Assembly (NCBI GenBank): GCA_020852515.1
Contig: JADZAS010000003.1
Location: 1 to 64,000, forward strand
From: Phycisphaerales bacterium
GTDB lineage: Bacteria; Planctomycetota; Phycisphaerae; Phycisphaerales; UBA5793
Direction: 5' to 3'
DNA length: 64,000 nt
A program made the translations under genes and the position numbers. Positions 60,064 through 64,000 of the stretch are shown piece by piece. The stretch's first letter is position 1. Each line of letters starts with the position of its first letter. The notes beneath the pieces are model-generated. The model did no database searches. It was not told the origin of the DNA and saw only the letters and a program-made list of their open reading frames with translations.

Positions 60064-62033
60064 CCGAAGGCGAGCCCCTTGCTGGACGCCTCGACGAGGC
60101 GCTTGGTGTGTCGTGCGGTCTGCTCGGTGGCACGCGCGGTGCGTTCGGCAGAGTCATCGCCCGCGGCGAGGCCGCGCACGGCCGAGGCGTCGAAAGTGCC
60201 GCGCACACTGACGCGACTGGCGAGCGCATCGAGTTGATCGCCGAGGTCGGCCAGACGCTGGAGGGAGAGTGATGCCGGATCCTGCCCATCTGCCAGCGTT
60301 TCCTCACGACGCTCGCGTGCGGCCGCGAGCGCTGCCTCGAGTTCCTCTTTCGTGCGGGCTAGCGCTTCCTCGGCCTGGCGGACACGCTCGGTGGTCTGCT
60401 CGTCGAGATCGGCCAGCGCCTCGGCTCGCTGGGCATCGACGGCATTGAGCGCCGACTCCTTCTCCTGCTCACGCTCGGCATCGGTGCGATTGCGGCGGCG
60501 CTCGGCTTCGTCGATCGCATCCTTGCGCTGCGATTCGATGCCGCCGAGATCGGCGTCGAGTTCCTGGCGATTGAGTGCCTTGGCGGCCTCGACATCAAGC
60601 GACTCATCGAGCAGACCCATCACCTCGGTGAAACGGTCAGCGAGCCAGTTCGTCACCCGGGCCCAGATGCGCTGCACGCCCGCGGCGAGATTCGCCCAGC
60701 CCTTGGCGAGGCCGGCGGTGAAGTCGGGGAAGTTGCGTTCGAACCAGTCGCGGACCTCGATCCATGCCTTGCGGACCCCGGAGAAGGCGATGATGGCCGC
60801 TCGCTGGAAGCCGGCGCTGAAGCCGATCCATGCCTGGCGCAGGGGTGCAATGCCCTGTTCCCATGCGACACGCAGACCCGCCCACAGCACGCGCGCGGCA
60901 AGTGCGATGTCGCCGCCGGCGATGGCGTCGCGAATGCCGCCGATGACGGTGCCGACGAAGGTGCCGAGTTGGTCGAAGCGGCCGCGCAGCCAGTCGAGCG
61001 CTGCGCCACCCGCGCCGGACCATGCAACCACAGTGCCGCCGAGCAACGCGGCGGCGGTGATGAGCAGCCCAATCGGCGAGAGGATCGCGGCGAGGACCAC
61101 ACCCACCTTGGCGATGACCGCGGCCGCGAGGCCCAGTGCGCCGGCCAGGCCACCGACGGCGATAGCCAGAAGTGTGAATGCCAGTCCAGTCGCGATGAGA
61201 ATCCCGCCCACACCGCCCACGGCCACGCCGACCCTGGCCACCCACACAACAGTGTCGCGGTTCGCCTTGATCCACTCGTTTGCGGCGATGATGATGCGGG
61301 TGATGCGATTGCTCATATCGATGATCGTCGGCGCCAGGGCCGAGCCGATGACGAAGGCTCCGACACGCACGGTGCGCCAGAGGATGTTCAGCGTGTCGGT
61401 AAGGAGCGCCGCGCTGGAGGCGTCCTTGGTCGAGATCGTCAGACCGAGGCTGCCAGACTGGGTGCGAAGTTGGCGGATGTTGCCCAGGAGTGGCAGAAGT
61501 TTGGTGCCGGACTTTCCGAGAACCTGCATCGCCAGCGCGGCGCGCTTCGACGGGTCTTCGACACTGGCAATCGCATCGGCGATCGTCTGGAACTGCTCTT
61601 CGGGCGAGAGTGCCGCGAGGTGTTCGACATTGAGGCCGAGGTCGGCGAAGGCGTCGGTCGCGGTCGAGAGGCCGCGTTGGGCATCGTTGATTGTGCGTTG
61701 CATCACGCGGATGCCGTTCTCAAGTGTCTCGATGTCGGCACCGGACTGCTCGGCGGCGAATCCGAGTTGGCTCAGCGCTTCGACACTCACGCCGGTCCGG
61801 GCGGCCATTTTGTCGAGTTGATCGCCGGCGGAGGCGAATATCTTCGTCGCCCCGGCGAGTGGCGCGAGTATCGCGGCCGACGCGGCGACGGCGCGCAGGC
61901 CCAGTTGGCGCACACCAGCGCCGAAGGCCTTGAGGCGCTGCTGGGCGCGCTTGAGGGCGCGGAGCAGGCGCGAATCGTCGCCGCCGATCTCGACGAAGGC
62001 CTTTCCGGCGCGGATGCCCTGGGTGTTGGCCAT
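60060..62033 (-). CDS. TP901-family tail tape measure protein
   Basis: A 657-aa protein with the tape-measure signature in MAARTGVSVEALSQLGFAAE and the following helices. A hydrophobic middle (GVAVGGVGGILIATGLAFTLL; GLAAAVIAKVGVVLAAILSP) is typical of these proteins. The long helical C-terminus contains repeated E/R-rich coiled coil (RRNRTDAEREQEKESAL and onward). It sets tail length in siphophages. Here it marks a phage tail module at the right edge of the window. Confidence 0.92.
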   Translation of the reverse strand: MANTQGIRAGKAFVEIGGDDSRLLRALKRAQQRLKAFGAGVRQLGLRAVAASAAILAPLAGATKIFASAGDQLDKMAARTGVSVEALSQLGFAAEQSGADIETLENGIRVMQRTINDAQRGLSTATDAFADLGLNVEHLAALSPEEQFQTIADAIASVEDPSKRAALAMQVLGKSGTKLLPLLGNIRQLRTQSGSLGLTISTKDASSAALLTDTLNILWRTVRVGAFVIGSALAPTIIDMSNRITRIIIAANEWIKANRDTVVWVARVGVAVGGVGGILIATGLAFTLLAIAVGGLAGALGLAAAVIAKVGVVLAAILSPIGLLITAAALLGGTVVAWSGAGGAALDWLRGRFDQLGTFVGTVIGGIRDAIAGGDIALAARVLWAGLRVAWEQGIAPLRQAWIGFSAGFQRAAIIAFSGVRKAWIEVRDWFERNFPDFTAGLAKGWANLAAGVQRIWARVTNWLADRFTEVMGLLDESLDVEAAKALNRQELDADLGGIESQRKDAIDEAERRRNRTDAEREQEKESALNAVDAQRAEALADLDEQTTERVRQAEEALARTKEELEAALAAARERREETLADGQDPASLSLQRLADLGDQLDALASRVSVRGTFDASAVRGLAAGDDSAERTARATEQTARHTKRLVEASSKGLAFG

Positions 62034-62066
62034 CGACTACGCCACCTTTCGTGCTACGCTGGAGCG

Positions 62067-62579
62067 ATGGAAGTTTGGATTCTGCCCGCCACGACGACCG
62101 CGCTCGAGCAGATGCTCCGCCATGCCAAGGTGGTCGATCTGTGCAACACAGATGAATCGACCTACCGGTCGTTCTTTATGGCTGCGCTCAAATCCAGACT
62201 GCCAAAAGCGAGACTGGAGACCGAGTGGCGGCGCTTCGATCTGCTCGTCCAGAACGACGGCCGAAACACTCTCATCGAGTTCAAATACTACATTCTGCGC
62301 CGTTGCTGGGGACTGGATGGGAAGGCGCTCCAGTGGAAGGGTGGTGCCGGCGTTCAGAATGAACGGGAGTTCTGGGACTGTGTTCAGAAGCTCCATCGAT
62401 GTGCTCATGCGCCATTGCACGACAAGTACCTCGTGCTCGTGTACGAACAGATCAAGGATGGCTGCAAGAGAAAGACCTACGGGGCGAGCTACGGCGCGCT
62501 GGGAGCCAGCGACCTCATCGACGGCGTGAAGTCCTTTGAGCGCGATAGCCTGATCTGCAAAGTGCTCAAGATTCGCTGA
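62067..62579 (+). CDS. PD-(D/E)XK-like protein on the opposite strand in the tail module
   Basis: A 170-aa protein starting ATG 62067 after GGAG. RRFDLLVQNDGRNTLIEFKY shows the D...E-x-K nuclease core. It sits back to back with the tape measure gene (33 bp between starts) and against the tail-completion gene, opposite to both. This is the layout of a moron gene, and the role could be defence or anti-phage. Function inferred. Confidence 0.65.
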   Translation: MEVWILPATTTALEQMLRHAKVVDLCNTDESTYRSFFMAALKSRLPKARLETEWRRFDLLVQNDGRNTLIEFKYYILRRCWGLDGKALQWKGGAGVQNEREFWDCVQKLHRCAHAPLHDKYLVLVYEQIKDGCKRKTYGASYGALGASDLIDGVKSFERDSLICKVLKIR

Positions 62580-62593
62580 TCGCCAGTGTCGCA

Positions 62594-63031
62594 TCACGCC
62601 CCCTTCACACTGTTGCGCCAGAGTTCCGGCAACTTCGGCCGCTCCTTCTCGAGCGCCGGGTTCATGTAGGGGCGGGCGGCGATGTGGACGCGGCGCTCAG
62701 TGCGCTTGCCGCGCCGGCGGCGGGTGACGGTCGTCGTGCCGCCGCGTTCGAGGACGCGCGGCGCAGTCGAGTCCCTGAATCCCACAGGGCCAACCACGAC
62801 GGAATCGCTCTGCCGGTCGTAGCCGAAGAGGATGAACTTCCGCAGCAGGCCGACGTGCGAATGCGGTGGGTTGCCAGGCTTGCTCGATCCCTTGCGCTTG
62901 CGGATACTCGTGCGGGCGGTCTGACGGATGAAGGCGCCGGCCTTGCTCAGCACCTTGCGACGCGCGGCATCGACGGCCCGTTTCACCTTGGGCCGATCGA
63001 AGAACATCTGCTTGATGCGGAGATCTAGCAT
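62594..63031 (-). CDS. phage morphogenesis / tail-completion-like protein
   Basis: A 145-aa basic protein: AARRKVLSKAGAFIRQTART near the start, SIRKRKGSSKPGNPPHSHVG, and ARPYMNPALEKERPKLPELW near the end. This resembles the minor virion or HK97 gp10-like completion proteins. It lies 15 bp from the opposite-strand PD-(D/E)XK gene. The assignment is from the overall pattern. Confidence 0.65.
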   Translation of the reverse strand: MLDLRIKQMFFDRPKVKRAVDAARRKVLSKAGAFIRQTARTSIRKRKGSSKPGNPPHSHVGLLRKFILFGYDRQSDSVVVGPVGFRDSTAPRVLERGGTTTVTRRRRGKRTERRVHIAARPYMNPALEKERPKLPELWRNSVKGA

Positions 63032-63060
63032 GTTGCCGTCTCCGTAAGATACGATTGGGG

Positions 63061-63612
63061 GTGAAAGCGAGAGATCGCATCAAGTGGTGGGAGCCGCGCC
63101 GCGCTTCTTGGGAGCATTCGCTCACAATCCTGCGGTCCGTTGGGTTCCTTCGGCCGATGCTCTGGATTCGCTCGCTCGTGATCTCCTACGCCGTGACCGC
63201 GGGAGTCATCGTGCTGATGACCTTGGCCTACCCGAACATGGCCGTCCCTTGGATCAAATTGATGTTTGCGGGATTGGCTGGATTGGCGATGATCTTCATT
63301 GCATGCGTGCTGCCGCTTCTGTTGCCTCGCCGCATAGAGGTTCGACCGGAGTGGGTTCATGTCATCCACGGTCAGGCACAGACTCGGATCACTCAGGATC
63401 GGATTGATGGCATCTTGATCGACGAGACCGATTCCACCCGGCCGCTGCTCGTGGTGCTCTACCGCACGCGGCGCGGCAAGTCCGCGACTCTGTCGATCAC
63501 GATCAAACCGACCGTCGATCGCGAAATGCTTGACTCGCTCATCAGCGCGATCGAATCCGCCGTTCACTCGAATACGACTCAAGACTCCGCCCTCGGCGAG
63601 AGATTTCGCTGA
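63061..63612 (+). CDS. small membrane protein in the tail module, opposite strand
   Basis: A 183-aa protein with GTG start and two hydrophobic helices (LVISYAVTAGVIVLMTLAYP and LMFAGLAGLAMIFIACVLPL), then a soluble C-terminal domain of about 90 residues. No family is recognised. It overlaps the downstream tail gene by 34 bp in a convergent arrangement. It may be another moron, acting on the host membrane. Confidence 0.65.
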   Translation: MKARDRIKWWEPRRASWEHSLTILRSVGFLRPMLWIRSLVISYAVTAGVIVLMTLAYPNMAVPWIKLMFAGLAGLAMIFIACVLPLLLPRRIEVRPEWVHVIHGQAQTRITQDRIDGILIDETDSTRPLLVVLYRTRRGKSATLSITIKPTVDREMLDSLISAIESAVHSNTTQDSALGERFR

Positions 63613-63827
63613 TCCGCCATCGCATTCATTTCGGGCATTCGCCCGTCGATGAACACTTCCTTCAGTACCGACACATCCGCCTTCATGACGCCCGCCTTGC
63701 GCGCGAACGGGTCGAAGTCACTCGGCCTGGCGGCCCGCTGCCGCTTCGGATTCCGCTGCGTGTTGGCGATGAGAGCCATGATCGATGAAGTCCTCGCCCA
63801 TTCGTCGCGCTGGCGTTGTTCGGCCAT
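63579..63827 (-). CDS. phage tail-chaperone-like downstream segment (82 aa)
   Basis: Contains EWARTSSIMALIANTQRNPK followed by RQRAARPSDFDPFARK. This resembles small phage proteins coded between the major tail protein and the tape measure. Open coding continues in the same frame above the ATG with GDLWQLIWRCAGILGLDPAD and LTLRDLLA, which lacks its own start. It could be expressed by -1 frameshifting from the gene at 63848. Confidence 0.65.
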   Translation of the reverse strand: MAEQRQRDEWARTSSIMALIANTQRNPKRQRAARPSDFDPFARKAGVMKADVSVLKEVFIDGRMPEMNAMADQRNLSPRAES

Positions 63828-63847
63828 CGCGAGCAGGTCGCGCAGTG

Positions 63848-64000
63848 TCAGGTCGGCGGGGTCGAGGCCGAGGATGCCGGCGCAGCGCCAGATGAGTTGC
63901 CAGAGGTCGCCGCCTTCAGCGCCTCGTTCACGATCCGCTCGATCTCGCCGCCCTCCAGTCGGGCCTCGACCACGTCGCGAGCCTTGTCCATCGCTTGCCG
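63848..64000 (-). CDS. partial phage protein, N-terminus beyond window
   Basis: Fifty residues are visible, ending in a low-complexity tail: VNEALKAATSGNSSGAAPAS, then SASTPPT. The gene enters from beyond 64000. Its frame is +1 relative to the frame continued by the 82-aa segment, so the pair has the layout of tail-assembly chaperone G and GT genes. Upstream head and tail genes are outside the window. Confidence 0.6.
   Translation of the reverse strand, partial: RQAMDKARDVVEARLEGGEIERIVNEALKAATSGNSSGAAPASSASTPPT

Noticed and set aside
60352-61821. 489-aa plus-strand frame opposite the tape measure
   Set aside because: Ser/Arg/Pro-rich mirror of the tape-measure coding strand; the minus strand carries the recognisable protein.

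Overview
The window is GC-rich, tightly packed bacterial DNA. The likely source is a member of the Planctomycetota, perhaps a Phycisphaerae-like lineage. The support is a pseudopilin with the [10 protein letters not shown] leader and an H-x(n)-DG tail, the recombinase/DUF2924 module, and phage-like genes of a kind often seen in that phylum. This assignment is inferred from gene style only. I found no rRNA, tRNA or CRISPR array.

Layout. (1) 1-3235, minus strand: a phage-type replication module with an SF2 helicase (cut by the window edge), a small protein, DUF669, a Sak4-like AAA ATPase, a small unknown and a sigma-70-like factor. (2) 3437-16519, minus strand: one long defence operon with mostly 4-nt start/stop overlaps. 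Its order is hsdM, AlbA_2 protein, hsdS, PIN protein, EVE/NucS-like nuclease, hsdR, XRE regulator, ImmA peptidase and two unknown genes. A divergent nuclease-like gene follows at 16631. (3) 17926-20673, minus strand: a large serine recombinase with a ParB/KorB-type HTH partner, DUF2924 and a small conserved protein. A 14-bp direct repeat at 2601 and 20711 brackets regions 2 and 3, so they may form one 18-kb mobile defence island. (4) 21-24 kb: DUF3800, small membrane proteins and gene-poor repeat-bearing DNA. (5) 24-31.4 kb, minus strand: a CzcCBA-type RND metal efflux operon with two accessory genes. (6) 31.5-34.5 kb: a pseudopilin, a 5'-truncated copy of a tail-region gene carrying a 99-bp MITE, a methyltransferase, and REP-like repeats. 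(7) 34.5-57.2 kb, plus strand: a long metal-resistance and redox island.

The plus-strand island contains Cys/His-rich secreted proteins, a triple TRASH-like protein, a YHS-DUF2231 fusion, a heavy-metal-binding lipoprotein, an orphan TolC, a multicopper oxidase, CopZ, a HAMP-SpoIIE phosphatase, small membrane proteins and a CPH-type copper P1B ATPase. It continues with a Met-rich CpxP/Spy-like protein, a solitary CBM48/AMPK-type domain, and a chain of flavin/2Fe-2S reductase, b-type membrane protein and seven-heme cytochrome c. It ends with a NAD epimerase, an SPW-VKOR fusion and an NhaC-type antiporter. Together these suggest binding, oxidising, expelling and redox-managing copper or similar metals at the cell envelope.

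(8) 57.5-64 kb, minus strand: phage tail-type genes including a TP901-like tape measure protein, with two plus-strand genes inserted. The 3' part of the Cys-rich gene at 57486 is duplicated at 32638-33250 in the same orientation. The 24-kb metal cargo is therefore flanked by direct repeats, and the phage-like functions sit at both ends of the window. The simplest reading is a composite mobile region in which defence and metal-resistance cargo split or joined phage-derived segments.
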